Position numbers and translations under genes: made by a program. Shown piece by piece: positions 16,183 to 25,220 of a DNA stretch of 51,838 bases. How positions within the stretch are numbered: the stretch's first letter is position 1; every line of letters begins with the position of its first letter. Origin of the DNA: Gemmatimonadota bacterium (GTDB lineage: Bacteria > Gemmatimonadota > Gemmatimonadetes > Longimicrobiales > Gaopeijiaceae); the NCBI GenBank assembly GCA_022561145.1, contig JADFRS010000006.1:1-51838 (forward strand), written 5' to 3'. The notes beneath the pieces were generated by a model that was not told where the DNA came from, did not search any database, and saw only the letters and a list, made by a program, of their open reading frames with translations.

Positions 16183-16716
16183 ATGCCTGCCTCTCCAAAC
16201 CCACTCTCCGACTCGGACGAAGACTACCTCGACCTTTCCTGGGAGATGTTCGGGGAGTTGTGCCGGGCGTTGGCGCTGAAGGTCGAGCGGAACTATCACC
16301 CAGACATCGTTGTCGGCATCGCCCGGGCTGGTGCGATTCCGGGAGCCATCGTCGCTTCGATCCTGCGGGTGGACTTCTACTCCATGAAGATCTCCCGCAA
16401 GGACGGAGACGAGCAGGTGCGTGAGCGGCCGGCAGTACTCTCGGCCGCGCCCGTCCAGGCGCGTGGCAGTCGAGTCCTTCTCGTTGACGAGATCGTCACG
16501 TCCGGTGATACGCTAAGGCTGGCGCTCGCCGCCATCCGCGACATTGGCCCCGCCGAGGTGCAGACGGCCACGAGCTTCGCACGAGTGAACGGCTATAAAC
16601 CCGACTACTTCGCGCTCGCCACCGACTCGACCATCATGTTCCCTTGGGACCGCAAGATCTTCCAAGAGGACCGCCTCGTCACAAATCCTCGGTACCAGCG
16701 GGCACTGGAGGAGTAA
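16183..16716 (+). CDS. Phosphoribosyltransferase (hypoxanthine/xanthine-like PRTase fold)
   Basis: The 177-residue enzyme has the PRPP-binding signature VLLVDEIVTSGDTL at about residues 98-111 and an early IARAGAIPGAIVAS loop that binds pyrophosphate. The ending WDRKIFQEDR resembles archaeal-type and XGPRT-like enzymes. It probably salvages a purine base or a related nucleobase. An in-frame GTG at 16168 is an alternative start; the ATG is preferred because GAGG precedes it, though at a long spacing. It is convergent with the VWA gene, nine bases apart. Confidence 0.8.
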   Translation: MPASPNPLSDSDEDYLDLSWEMFGELCRALALKVERNYHPDIVVGIARAGAIPGAIVASILRVDFYSMKISRKDGDEQVRERPAVLSAAPVQARGSRVLLVDEIVTSGDTLRLALAAIRDIGPAEVQTATSFARVNGYKPDYFALATDSTIMFPWDRKIFQEDRLVTNPRYQRALEE

Positions 16717-16725
16717 TCCCCGACG

Positions 16726-18498
16726 CTAGCGGACGGGCACCGGGTCGGGCTGCAGCCGCTGTGCCGCTTTGACCATGCGCACGAATTCGGAACGATAGCC
16801 CTCCAGGTCCGCACCCATGGACGCCTCCGCCCACGCGGCGACATCAGCCAAGGTCGTCCCGCCGCAATGCTCCGAGCCCCGAAGGATCATGCCGAACGCC
16901 GCAACCGATGCCGCGAACCGTAGGTCGTCCGATGCGGGTGACGTCTCATCGTACACTGTGTGAGTCAGCTCAACGCTCTGCGCGCCGGTCGGCTGCTTGT
17001 AGCGGAGCTTCACGAACAGGAGCTCCGAGCTCGTCCCTGCTTCCGGCCGGACCGACGTGGACTGAAAACGGAGGGGGTCGAGACCCCGGATCTCTACGTC
17101 GGATTCCACACCCCGCGGGATAATCTCATAGAGAGCGGTCACCGAGTGCCCTGAGCCCAGCTCGCCCGCATCCTTATTGTCGTCGCGGAAGTCCTCGGCC
17201 GCCATGATGCGGTTCTCGTAACCGATAAGACGATATGCGCTTACTCTGGCCGGGTTGAACTCGACCTGCAGCTTCACGTCCTTCGCTATCGTGTGCAGGG
17301 TGCCGCCCAACTCCGTCACCAGCACCTTTTTCGCCTCCAGCAGGTCGTCGATATAGGCGAAATTGCCGTTTCCGTGGTCGGCCAGCTTCTCCATCTTCGC
17401 GTCCTGGAGGTTGCCGGTCCCGAACCCGAGCACGGTCAGGAATGAGCCGCGCTCGCGCTTCTCATCACCCGGGGTGGAGTCCAACACCAGTCCGGCCGCC
17501 CCCGCGTAGACCACGATGGCCACTCGATCTTGCGGCCGGAGTTCCTGTACGAGCATCTGGAATGCCGACTTGAGCAGCGGCAGCTTGTCCGGGGCATTCA
17601 TCGACCCAGATACGTCGATCAGAAACACGAGGTTGCTCGCCGGCAAGTTCTCGGTGTCGATCGTACGACCCTGGAGGCTGATCCGGACCAGCCTGTGTAG
17701 CCGGTTCCAGGGCGCCGGCGCCACCTCCGTCGTCACCGACAAGGGATGTGGGCCGTCTGGCTCGGCATAGCCGTAGCTGAAGTAGTTGATCAACTCTTCG
17801 ATGCGCACGGCGTCCGCCGGTGGAAGCCGCCCTGATCGGATGAAACGCCTCACGTTGCTGTACGAGGCCCGGTCCACGTCGATCGAGAACGTCGACAACG
17901 GGTTCGGACCGGTGGCCAGGAACGGGTTCTCGTAGATGCGGTCGTAACCCTCACGCTGGAAGTCGGGGTCGTACCGGCCAGGCACGGCGTCGCCCCGGCG
18001 AAGCGCTTCCTCACTCGGCGCGAGTGAGTTCTGTCGTGTCAATTTGAACAGGGCGTCACCGGCGGTCATCGGGAGCCCCACGATGTCGCGGAGCTTGGTG
18101 GTACGCTCACGCCGGCTCTCGTCATCCACGTCGAGAAGCGGGCCGATGCGCACATCCAGGAGTTCGATCGCACTCCGCTGGAGCGCGAAGTCGGCTTCCA
18201 CGGCCTCGGCTCCGACCGTTACGGTCATGGTAGCCTGGGTATACCCGATCATGGCGACGCGGACGATCACGGCGCGTGTCGAGGACTCGGGTACCGTCAC
18301 CGACAGTGAGTAGCGGCCATCGGTCGCCGTGAGAGTACTGAGCCCGGTGCCATCGACCGTTACTTTCGCCCTGAAAATCGGATCGCCCGTGTTCGCGTCG
18401 GTAACCAGCCCGGTGAGGGTTCCGGCCGTCTGCGGCGGTGCGGGCGCTTCGGCCAGCGCCAAGGTGGTCATGATGGCGAGGAGTATGGAGACCTTCAT
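16726..18498 (-). CDS. VWA-domain lipoprotein/secreted protein (YfbK-like) with internal deletion of the metal site
   Basis: Starting at ATG 18498 (GGGGGA upstream) the 590-residue protein has a signal peptide, a carboxypeptidase-regulatory-like beta domain (25-105), an N-terminal YfbK region (GYDRIYENPFL), a von Willebrand A domain and a C-terminal YfbK/DUF3520 region. The MIDAS opening DVSGSM (295-300) is intact, but DSTPGDEKRERGSFLTV at 340-356 jumps over the part that in relatives carries the MIDAS Thr and the DGDFN Asp, about 60 residues. The frame is kept. The protein should be unable to bind metal normally. It is either a natural variant or an assembly collapse. Confidence 0.85.
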   Translation of the reverse strand: MKVSILLAIMTTLALAEAPAPPQTAGTLTGLVTDANTGDPIFRAKVTVDGTGLSTLTATDGRYSLSVTVPESSTRAVIVRVAMIGYTQATMTVTVGAEAVEADFALQRSAIELLDVRIGPLLDVDDESRRERTTKLRDIVGLPMTAGDALFKLTRQNSLAPSEEALRRGDAVPGRYDPDFQREGYDRIYENPFLATGPNPLSTFSIDVDRASYSNVRRFIRSGRLPPADAVRIEELINYFSYGYAEPDGPHPLSVTTEVAPAPWNRLHRLVRISLQGRTIDTENLPASNLVFLIDVSGSMNAPDKLPLLKSAFQMLVQELRPQDRVAIVVYAGAAGLVLDSTPGDEKRERGSFLTVLGFGTGNLQDAKMEKLADHGNGNFAYIDDLLEAKKVLVTELGGTLHTIAKDVKLQVEFNPARVSAYRLIGYENRIMAAEDFRDDNKDAGELGSGHSVTALYEIIPRGVESDVEIRGLDPLRFQSTSVRPEAGTSSELLFVKLRYKQPTGAQSVELTHTVYDETSPASDDLRFAASVAAFGMILRGSEHCGGTTLADVAAWAEASMGADLEGYRSEFVRMVKAAQRLQPDPVPVR

Positions 18499-18663
18499 GT
18501 CATCCCCCATTTCGAGGAAAGTCAGTGACGTGGGCGCCATTGTGTATGGGCGCCCGTGTTCCGTAGAGGGGGACGTGTTAGGGGGACGATCTTGCACATC
18601 GCGAGTCTCGAGGGGACCGGGGTGTGGGGTTGCTGAGAGTTATCGCAGCAGGGGAAGGGGCGT

Positions 18664-19917
18664 TTAGCCGCCGGCAGCCATCGAGCTCAGGAATTCCTCG
18701 TTGGTTTCCGTTCGCTTCATGCGCTCGAGCAGGAACTCGATCGCTTCGGCGGGAGGCATATCCGACAAGAAGTTTCGCAGCAGGTAAACCCGATTCAGCT
18801 CAGTCTCGGAGAGCAGCAACTCTTCTTTTCGCGTGGATGACTTGTTCAGGTCGATCGCCGGAAAGATACGTTTGTCCGAAATGTGACGATCCAGCACCAG
18901 TTCCATGTTGCCGGTACCCTTGAACTCCTCGAAGATCACCTCGTCCATGCGACTTCCGGTCTCGATCAGCGCCGTGGCGATCACGGTGAGCGAGCCGCCT
19001 CCGTCGATGTTGCGCGCGGCGCCGAAGAACCGCTTGGGTTTGTGTAGCGCATTCGCGTCCACGCCGCCGGAAAGGATCTTTCCCGAGTGTGGCACGGTGA
19101 CGTTGTAGGCCCTCGCGAGTCGGGTGATGGAATCCAGCAGAATGACGACGTCCCTGCCATGCTCAACCAACCGTCGGGCTTTCTCGAGCACCATCTCGGC
19201 CACCTGTGTGTGGCGCTCTGCCGGCTCATCGAACGTCGAGGAGATGACCTCGGCTTTGACGTGTTCCTCCATGTCCGTCACCTCTTCGGGGCGCTCGTCG
19301 ATGAGCAGCACGATGAGGTGTACGTCTGGATGGTTCTCCACGATGGAGTTGGCCACCTTCTGGAGCAGGATCGTCTTGCCGGCCTTCGGCGGCGATACGA
19401 TCAGGCCCCGCTGCCCCAGGCCGATAGGCGCGATGAGGTCTACCACCCGCATGGAGAGGTCACCGGACGCGACCTCGAGTCTGAGACGGTCTTCCGGGTA
19501 TCGGGGACGGAGGTTGTCGAAGGCGATGCGATGCTTGGCCTTCTCGGGCTCATCACCGTTGACGCTCTCGACCTTGAGGAGGGCCAGATACCGCTCGCCT
19601 TCCTTCGGCGGTCGGACCTGACCCAGCACTGTATCCCCCGTGCGAAGGTCGAACCGTTTTATTTGCGACGGACTGACATAGATGTCGTCCGGACCGTAGA
19701 GGTAGTTCCAGTCCTGGGACCGCAGGAAGCCATAGCCTTCGGCCAGGATCTCGAGGACCCCCTCCCCGCGAAGCACGACCTCGCTATCGAGGAGGTTCTG
19801 CTCGATCCGGAAGATGAGGTCCTGCTTCCGAAGGCCGGAGTAGTTCGAGATGCTGAGTTCGTCAGCCATCTCGTGGAGTTCTCCGACGCTCTTACTCTTT
19901 AGCTGGGCTATGTCCAC
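18664..19917 (-). CDS. rho: Transcription termination factor Rho
   Basis: Rho is a hexameric RNA helicase that ends transcription. The 417-residue protein has the N-terminal Rho domain (residues 5-45), a cold-shock-like RNA-binding domain with GYGFLR (61-66) and the ATPase core with Walker A SPPKAGKT (175-182), Walker [17 protein letters not shown], the Q-loop and the R-loop [11 protein letters not shown]. The length is that of the compact E. coli-type enzyme. It lacks the large N-terminal insertion seen in many Actinomycetota and some Gemmatimonadota. It is followed at 166 bases by the VWA gene, same strand. Confidence 0.97.
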   Translation of the reverse strand: MDIAQLKSKSVGELHEMADELSISNYSGLRKQDLIFRIEQNLLDSEVVLRGEGVLEILAEGYGFLRSQDWNYLYGPDDIYVSPSQIKRFDLRTGDTVLGQVRPPKEGERYLALLKVESVNGDEPEKAKHRIAFDNLRPRYPEDRLRLEVASGDLSMRVVDLIAPIGLGQRGLIVSPPKAGKTILLQKVANSIVENHPDVHLIVLLIDERPEEVTDMEEHVKAEVISSTFDEPAERHTQVAEMVLEKARRLVEHGRDVVILLDSITRLARAYNVTVPHSGKILSGGVDANALHKPKRFFGAARNIDGGGSLTVIATALIETGSRMDEVIFEEFKGTGNMELVLDRHISDKRIFPAIDLNKSSTRKEELLLSETELNRVYLLRNFLSDMPPAEAIEFLLERMKRTETNEEFLSSMAAGG

Positions 19918-20352
19918 GGTGTCCTAGACTCGACCTACGATTGGCTTCACGCCGAATGGGGCACTTCGGTTGGTGGGTCCTTTGCTACGGATATAGCTGT
20001 GAGAACGAACTCAAACGAAGGGGGATTCCGCGCGCACTTCTGGGCGTGAAGAACTCAATTACTGGGGATCGAACCGATAGTAACGATGAGGACGAGAGGG
20101 GTCAAGGACCAGCCATATGTCCGGCGAGACTAGCCGGCGCCTGTTTCAACGGAGGCGGAGTCTTGGTTTTTCACAATCAATGCTTGATCCGATTCGCCCG
20201 AGTTTGCCAAAATTCTTCATCCATACTCTAGCTAGAATGGCTTAATTCAGGCTTTTTCGGCCAACGCGGCAGAAACATTCTTGACATTTTCCTTCGGGGG
20301 AAAAACATTCGTTTACGCTGGATGAATACGTGGGGTTTCGCTCGGAGGACGT
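19918..20352. other. 435-base divergent intergenic region between rho and a small ORF
   Basis: This stretch is visibly AT-richer than its surroundings. It contains the upstream regions of rho (minus) and of the 121-residue ORF (plus). AAACATTC occurs twice, at 20273-20280 and 20303-20310, 30 bases apart, on either side of TTGACA. I found no gene or RNA family. A TATATC sequence on the minus strand about 90 bases upstream of rho could be a -10 but lacks a matching -35. Confidence 0.4.
20281..20309 (+). promoter_or_regulatory. Candidate sigma70 promoter for the small ORF and Mla genes
   Basis: A perfect TTGACA at 20281-20286 is followed after 17 bases by AACATT (three of six matches to TATAAT). 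It sits 44 bases before the ATG at 20353 and overlaps the AAACATTC direct repeat, which could be an operator. The weak -10 suggests an activator-dependent or modest promoter. Confidence 0.4.
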
Positions 20353-20718
20353 ATGGCAAGGCACAACCGGGAGGGGCGGGGCGCAGATCAACAAGGATAC
20401 GCGTACTCCGTAAACTATCAGCCCGACTGGCTGCGCCTCGTCAAGGTGACGCGCATGCTCGACAGCGGCCGGCAATCGACCAAGACGCTCTTCCGCAATC
20501 CCGCCGACCACGGCGAGGCCCTACCTGGCGAACGAGTCCGGACGCGCCTCTTGTCCGCCGACCAGGAGTTGGACCTCGAGGTCGCCATCGGTGACCCCTT
20601 TAGGCACGTACGCCGAGTGCAGGTTACGTGCGTCGTGCCCACGGGCGACGGAGGGTCGGAGGAGGTTATCTTTACCTTGGAGGACGACCTGGGCCGGCCA
20701 CCGGGCGGTAGCGGTTGA
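20353..20718 (+). CDS. Small hypothetical protein upstream of mla genes
   Basis: The 121-residue protein is hydrophilic, with a basic N-terminus (MARHNREGRG) and a C-terminal half of alternating strands (LDLEVAIGDPF, VQVTCVVPTGDG, EEVIFTLEDDL). Position just behind the TTGACA promoter and 53 bases ahead of mlaE suggests cotranscription with the lipid-transport genes. I do not recognise a family. The nearby conserved reading-frame quality and GC3 match neighbouring genes, so it is probably real. Confidence 0.6.
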   Translation: MARHNREGRGADQQGYAYSVNYQPDWLRLVKVTRMLDSGRQSTKTLFRNPADHGEALPGERVRTRLLSADQELDLEVAIGDPFRHVRRVQVTCVVPTGDGGSEEVIFTLEDDLGRPPGGSG

Positions 20719-20751
20719 TCCTCTAGAAGACCTCAATCATCCGGGAGGATC
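20717..20751 (+). promoter_or_regulatory. Inverted repeat between the small ORF and mlaE
   Basis: GATCCTC (20717-20723) and GAGGATC (20745-20751) form a perfect 7-bp stem with a 21-base loop, beginning at the stop codon of the small ORF. There is no T-run, so it is not an intrinsic terminator. It may affect mRNA processing or translation of mlaE. Confidence 0.3.
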
Positions 20752-20771
20752 ACTCTGGTGGACCCACTAGT

Positions 20772-21563
20772 GTGCCCGGGCTGACCCACCCCGCGCTTGC
20801 TCCGATCGAGTCGGTCGGCCGAGCTACGCTCGCGCTCGTCCGGGCGATTGGCCAGGGGGGGTACCTGGCAGCCGGCGCCGTGCGCGCACTCAGGAGCACT
20901 GATATCTGGGCGCCGCACATCCTCACCCAGATGTATCAGATCGGCGTAGCCTCCCTGCCCATCGCGCTGTTCGTCTCGATGTTCACCGGCATCGTGCTGG
21001 CGTTGCAGGCGTCGTATACCCTCACCGGCGGTGTCCCCGAGTACTTCGTGGGCACATTGGTCGGGAAGACCATGATCCTCGAGTTGGGCCCGGTGCTAAC
21101 GGGCCTCGCGCTGGCTGGCCGCGTCGGCGCGAGCATTGCGGCCGAGCTGGGGACCATGCGCGTCACCGAGCAAATCGACGCCCTGGAAACGTTGGCGTAC
21201 GACCCATTGGCCTACTTGGTCGTCCCGAGAGTGGCCGCAGGGCTCCTCATGTTCCCGGTCGTGATTGCCCTGGCGATCACCATCGGGGTCGTGGCGGGGT
21301 GGGTGACGTCGATCAGCTTGTTGGACATGGGTTCGCCCCAGTTCGTGAAGGGCCTCAAGATGTTCTTCGACGGCTTCGACGTGACGTTCGCCATGATCAA
21401 GAGCGTCAGCTTCGGCCTCGTCGTCACGGGGGTCGGGTCGTTCTTCGGGTTCCACACCGTGGGTGGCGCAGAGGGTGTCGGGCGTGCCACCACCCGGGCC
21501 GTGGTTGTTTCGACCATGCTCATCCTGGTCTTGGATGCCTTCTGGGCGGCGGCGTTGCTGTGA
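20772..21563 (+). CDS. mlaE: MlaE family ABC lipid transporter permease
   Basis: MlaE is the membrane core of the MCE-type phospholipid transporter between inner and outer membrane. The 263-residue protein starts at GTG 20772 and has about five to six hydrophobic helices. The conserved block LELGPVLTGLALAGRVGASIAAELGTM (at about 100-126) and the EQIDALETLAYDP loop contact the ATPase. The stop overlaps the next GTG start as GTGA, followed by MlaF and MlaD in the same arrangement, so the three genes form one unit. No MlaB or MlaC gene is present here. Confidence 0.93.
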   Translation: MPGLTHPALAPIESVGRATLALVRAIGQGGYLAAGAVRALRSTDIWAPHILTQMYQIGVASLPIALFVSMFTGIVLALQASYTLTGGVPEYFVGTLVGKTMILELGPVLTGLALAGRVGASIAAELGTMRVTEQIDALETLAYDPLAYLVVPRVAAGLLMFPVVIALAITIGVVAGWVTSISLLDMGSPQFVKGLKMFFDGFDVTFAMIKSVSFGLVVTGVGSFFGFHTVGGAEGVGRATTRAVVVSTMLILVLDAFWAAALL

Positions 21564-22309
21564 GCATCGAGATGCTCGACGTGCACAAGGCCTTCGGCAA
21601 TAAGGAGATCCTGAAGGGATTCTCGCTCACCGTCGAGGATGGGGAGACCCTGAGCGTCATCGGCTATTCAGGGTCGGGCAAGTCGGTAATGCTGAAACAC
21701 ATCATCGGGTTAATGCAGTCGGATCGGGGCTCCGTCCATGTCGATGGGAAGGATGTGGCTGCCTTGAATAGGTCGGGGCTCACCGAGCTGCGGCGGAATG
21801 TCGGCTACGTGTTCCAGTTCGCCGCGCTATTCGACTCCATGACCATCGGAGAGAACGTGGCGATGGGTCTCCGCCGGATACCCGACATGGACGAGGAGGA
21901 GATCGAGGCGCGCGTGCGCGAATGCCTGTCCCTGGTCGACTTGCACGACGTGCATGAGCGCTACCCGTCGGAGATGTCCGGCGGCATGGTGAAGCGGGCC
22001 GGATTGGCCCGTGCCATCGCCACGGGGCCAAAGTATTTGCTCTACGACGAGCCCACGACCGGACTAGACCCGGTGACGGTCAAGGTGATCGACAGGCTCA
22101 ACATCCGCATGAAGGAGGAATTGGGAGTCACCGGTATCGTCATTACGCATGATATGGACAGCGCCTATCGGATCTCCGATCGGATCGCCATGCTGTACGA
22201 GGGTAAGATGAGGGCGGTGGGCACCGTGGAGGAGATTCGCAACAGTGAAGATCCGTTGGTTCGCGCCTTCATCGAAGGCCGGCCGGAACTCATGGAGGGC
22301 ATGTCGTGA
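21560..22309 (+). CDS. mlaF: MlaF family ABC transporter ATPase
   Basis: The 249-residue ATPase starts at GTG 21560 and drives the MlaE permease. Walker A is GYSGSGKS (35-42), the signature motif is MSGGM in YPSEMSGGMVKRAGLARA, and Walker B is YLLYDEPTTGLDP, the usual MlaF form. A longer upstream frame runs inside mlaE and is discarded. It overlaps mlaE and mlaD by four bases each. Confidence 0.93.
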   Translation: MSIEMLDVHKAFGNKEILKGFSLTVEDGETLSVIGYSGSGKSVMLKHIIGLMQSDRGSVHVDGKDVAALNRSGLTELRRNVGYVFQFAALFDSMTIGENVAMGLRRIPDMDEEEIEARVRECLSLVDLHDVHERYPSEMSGGMVKRAGLARAIATGPKYLLYDEPTTGLDPVTVKVIDRLNIRMKEELGVTGIVITHDMDSAYRISDRIAMLYEGKMRAVGTVEEIRNSEDPLVRAFIEGRPELMEGMS

Positions 22310-23316
22310 CCCGTAGAAGAGAGCTTCTGGTCGGGTTCGTGGTCCTGGCTTCGGCCGTCGTGAGCGTCGTAGGCACGCTCTGGCTACAGGGGCGTGGCAT
22401 CGGAAGAACGGAAACCGAGGTCCACGTGCTCGTGAACGACGTCGGCCAGCTCGCGCAGGGGAACGCAGTGAAGTTTCGGGGTGTCTCGATCGGGCGGGTG
22501 GGTCCCATCGAGGTGGAACCGGCGGGTGACGCCGTCCGTATCCATCTTCACCTAATGGGGGAGTTTCTACCCGCCCCCGACGCAGTCGTGCTGCTGGCGC
22601 CGGAGTCGCTCTTCGGCGACTGGCAGGCGGAGATCGTAATCCGCTCCCGTTTTCCGAACATGGCGTTCTACGACGTTCCGCCGAACCGTCGAATCCAGAA
22701 TGGCGTCCGCGTGCTTGGCGGATTCACACTTCCGGACCTTTCGCGGCTGACGGCCGTGGCGGATGAAGTGGCGCAGAACCTGGCGGTGCTCACCGATCGG
22801 TTCGACAAGGCATTCAGCGACGAGACCGCGGCGAGCCTAGCGCAGGCCATCGACAACATGGAAGAACTCACGGCCACGCTGAGAACGGTGGTTGAGGAGG
22901 AATCGTCACAAATCTCAGGCACCGCCGAGCAGATCCGCATCGCCACCGAAGAAATCGCGAGTACACTGGCGGCGGCCCGTAGCTCGATCGACCGGCTCGA
23001 CGCGGTGCTTGCTTCGGGCCGGGTGGACTCGATTCTCGACAACGCGGTGGCGATCACAGCCGACTTCCGAGGCGTCTCGGGTGACGTGACGTCGGCCATA
23101 GACCGGCTCGAGAGTACGCTGACGTCGGCTGATTCGACCATGGCGAGCCTCAGTCGAATCGCCGCTCGGGTCGAGGCGGGAGAGGGTTCGATCGGCAAGC
23201 TACTCGTGGACTCGACGCTTGGGCTGCGGGCGGAGGATTTGCTCGAGCAGATGAGTTCGCTGCTCGACGATATCCGCGCCAATCCGCGCAAGTACGTTCG
23301 GCTCTCAATCTTTTGA
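22306..23316 (+). CDS. mlaD: MlaD/MCE-domain lipid-binding protein
   Basis: MCE proteins form hexameric rings that receive lipid from the MlaFE complex in the periplasm. The 336-residue protein has one N-terminal transmembrane helix (residues 8-26), an MCE domain at about 38-125 (VNDVGQLAQGNAVKFRGVSIGRV) and a long helical C-terminal part with repeated Ser/Ala/Ile heptads (130-320) that may form a coiled-coil needle. The GTG start overlaps the mlaF stop. Confidence 0.92.
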   Translation: MTRRRELLVGFVVLASAVVSVVGTLWLQGRGIGRTETEVHVLVNDVGQLAQGNAVKFRGVSIGRVGPIEVEPAGDAVRIHLHLMGEFLPAPDAVVLLAPESLFGDWQAEIVIRSRFPNMAFYDVPPNRRIQNGVRVLGGFTLPDLSRLTAVADEVAQNLAVLTDRFDKAFSDETAASLAQAIDNMEELTATLRTVVEEESSQISGTAEQIRIATEEIASTLAAARSSIDRLDAVLASGRVDSILDNAVAITADFRGVSGDVTSAIDRLESTLTSADSTMASLSRIAARVEAGEGSIGKLLVDSTLGLRAEDLLEQMSSLLDDIRANPRKYVRLSIF

Positions 23317-23328
23317 CGCGAGCGGTCT

Positions 23329-23814
23329 ATGCCGAACCAGCGGGCGAGGACGGAGCGGAGCGCGGGTGGTGTCGTCACCCGCCGGATCGACGGCGCCGTC
23401 CACTTTCTGCTCATCCGGGACCCGTACGGGAAGCTGGGGCTCCCGAAGGGGCATGTAGAGAATGGAGAGACGGCCGAGGATGCGGCGCTACGAGAAGTGG
23501 GTGAAGAAACGGGCTTGACCGGAGTGGTCATGGGCCCGTCGCTCGGGACGACCGACTGGCATTTTCGCTTCGAGGGTCGGCTCATCCACAAGTACTGCCA
23601 GTACTTCCTGATGGGCTCGCAGTCCGGTGACCCGGAACCCGAGCGAGAGGAGGGAATCACGGAGTGTCGGTGGCTTCCGCTCGATGAGGCCATCGCCGAG
23701 GTCGCCTACGACAACGCCCGAGAGGTCGTGCGGGTGGCTCGGCAGCTGGTCGACTCCGGAGCTGCGGATATCCTGCTCGACGGAAGAGTTGGGAAGAGAG
23801 CGGGATCCGAATGA
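23329..23814 (+). CDS. Nudix hydrolase
   Basis: The 161-residue enzyme hydrolyses a nucleoside diphosphate linked to another group. The Nudix box is complete: GHVENGETAEDAALREVGEETGLT near residues 44-67, with the REVGEE core that binds Mg. It begins 12 bases after mlaD and its stop overlaps the next gene, so it rides in the Mla transcript. The NUDIX sub-type resembles diadenosine polyphosphate/8-oxo-dGTP hydrolases, but the substrate is not decidable. Confidence 0.88.
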   Translation: MPNQRARTERSAGGVVTRRIDGAVHFLLIRDPYGKLGLPKGHVENGETAEDAALREVGEETGLTGVVMGPSLGTTDWHFRFEGRLIHKYCQYFLMGSQSGDPEPEREEGITECRWLPLDEAIAEVAYDNAREVVRVARQLVDSGAADILLDGRVGKRAGSE

Positions 23815-25088
23815 GTGAGACACCGGGCGCCCAGGGGAACGTCCCCGGCGGGGGGAGTAGCCAGCCGGTGATGCCGTTGAGGTCTCTGTCCGGAGTGGCT
23901 GCCCTCGCGGTGTTGGGTCTTTTTCTGTTCAAGATCCACGGGATCCTGAACCCATTCATTCTGTTTGTGCTTCTTGTGGCGTTGCTGCTCCCCTTCAGTG
24001 GCGACCGGGGGCATACACTCTTACTGACACTCACTGGCCTCCTGACCTTCTACTGGTTGCTTCAGGAGACCGGGTTCCTCATCGCTCCTTTCGTGTTGGG
24101 GCTCGTCCTGGCGTACGTCCTGGACCCGCTCGTGGACAGGTTGGAGGCCCGCGGCATCGGTCGTGCACTCGCCATCCTGCTCTTGGCGATGCCTGTCCTC
24201 GGAGTGGTGGCCACGGCGATCATCGTGGGCGTGCCGGCGGTGATGGAGCAGGTAAACCAAGTGATCCAGGGTGCTCCGGCTGCCCTGAGTCGTGTGATCG
24301 GCTGGGCGGACGGTGCGTTGAGCGTTGACCTCCCTGGAGTCGATGAAGCGGCCCTCTTGGCTCAACTGCGGGATCTGAGCCCCGAAACGGTCGTTGCCTT
24401 CTTGCAGGAGCGCTGGAGAGCCATCGCGAGCGCAGCGGGGAGCGGGGTGCTCGGTCTCGGCAGCGGGCTGGGTACTGCCCTCAGCGTCCTCGGGTATGTG
24501 GTGCTCACGCCGGTACTGACGTTTTACCTCCTTCGGGACTACGACCGCATTACTGCGAGGGCGCGGGAGTTCATCCCCCGGCCCAAGGAAGCCGCAGTAG
24601 TCGAGTTCGCGCGAGAGTATGACCAGCTCCTTTCGAGCTACCTCCGCGGGCAGGTCATGGTGGCACTCATCCTGGGTGCGCTGATGGCCACCGGTTTGCT
24701 GATCGCCCGATTCCCATACGCGCTCTTGCTCGGGGCCTTGGTAGGGGTATTGAGCCTGGTGCCGTACCTGGGCCTCGCTCTCAGCCTCGTCCCGGCGGTC
24801 ATCATCGCCCTTACCAGCGGTAGCGTGGGTGCCTCATTGATCAAACTGGCTGTGGTCTACGCCGTGACACAGACGCTCGAAAGCACAGTCATCAGCCCAC
24901 GCATCGTGGGCGAGTCGGTGGGGCTGCATCCCGTTTGGGTCGTTCTGGCGCTTTCAATGGCCGGGTTCTTCTTCGGATTCGTCGGTTTTCTGATCGCGAT
25001 TCCTCTGGCTGTCGGAGTGAAGCTCCTCGTGGTGCGCGCGGTCGCACGATACAGGGATTCCGAGATCTATCAGGGGGCGTCGGGCTAG
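23811..25088 (+). CDS. AI-2E family (PerM-like) transporter
   Basis: The 425-residue membrane protein has about eight hydrophobic helices and the family's characteristic C-terminal segment PRIVGESVGLHPVWVVLALSMAGF-like at about 361-384. A soluble helical insertion lies between helices 3 and 4 (residues 155-200). Members include TqsA and PerM. Most have unknown substrates, and some export signals or ions. Starts with ATG overlapping the Nudix stop (ATGA) after a short proline/glycine-rich cytoplasmic tail. Confidence 0.85.
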   Translation: MSETPGAQGNVPGGGSSQPVMPLRSLSGVAALAVLGLFLFKIHGILNPFILFVLLVALLLPFSGDRGHTLLLTLTGLLTFYWLLQETGFLIAPFVLGLVLAYVLDPLVDRLEARGIGRALAILLLAMPVLGVVATAIIVGVPAVMEQVNQVIQGAPAALSRVIGWADGALSVDLPGVDEAALLAQLRDLSPETVVAFLQERWRAIASAAGSGVLGLGSGLGTALSVLGYVVLTPVLTFYLLRDYDRITARAREFIPRPKEAAVVEFAREYDQLLSSYLRGQVMVALILGALMATGLLIARFPYALLLGALVGVLSLVPYLGLALSLVPAVIIALTSGSVGASLIKLAVVYAVTQTLESTVISPRIVGESVGLHPVWVVLALSMAGFFFGFVGFLIAIPLAVGVKLLVVRAVARYRDSEIYQGASG

Positions 25089-25220
25089 CCAGGCGGGCGG
25101 GCCCCGCACTCTCTCCCGAAGCCGGTTGCCTGAGCCCTCTGTCAGGTTATCGTTGGTGGTCCGATCAGAGCGGCGTCCGTCCCGGACGCTAGGACAACAA
25201 CCCCAGCAATAGAGCCAAGC

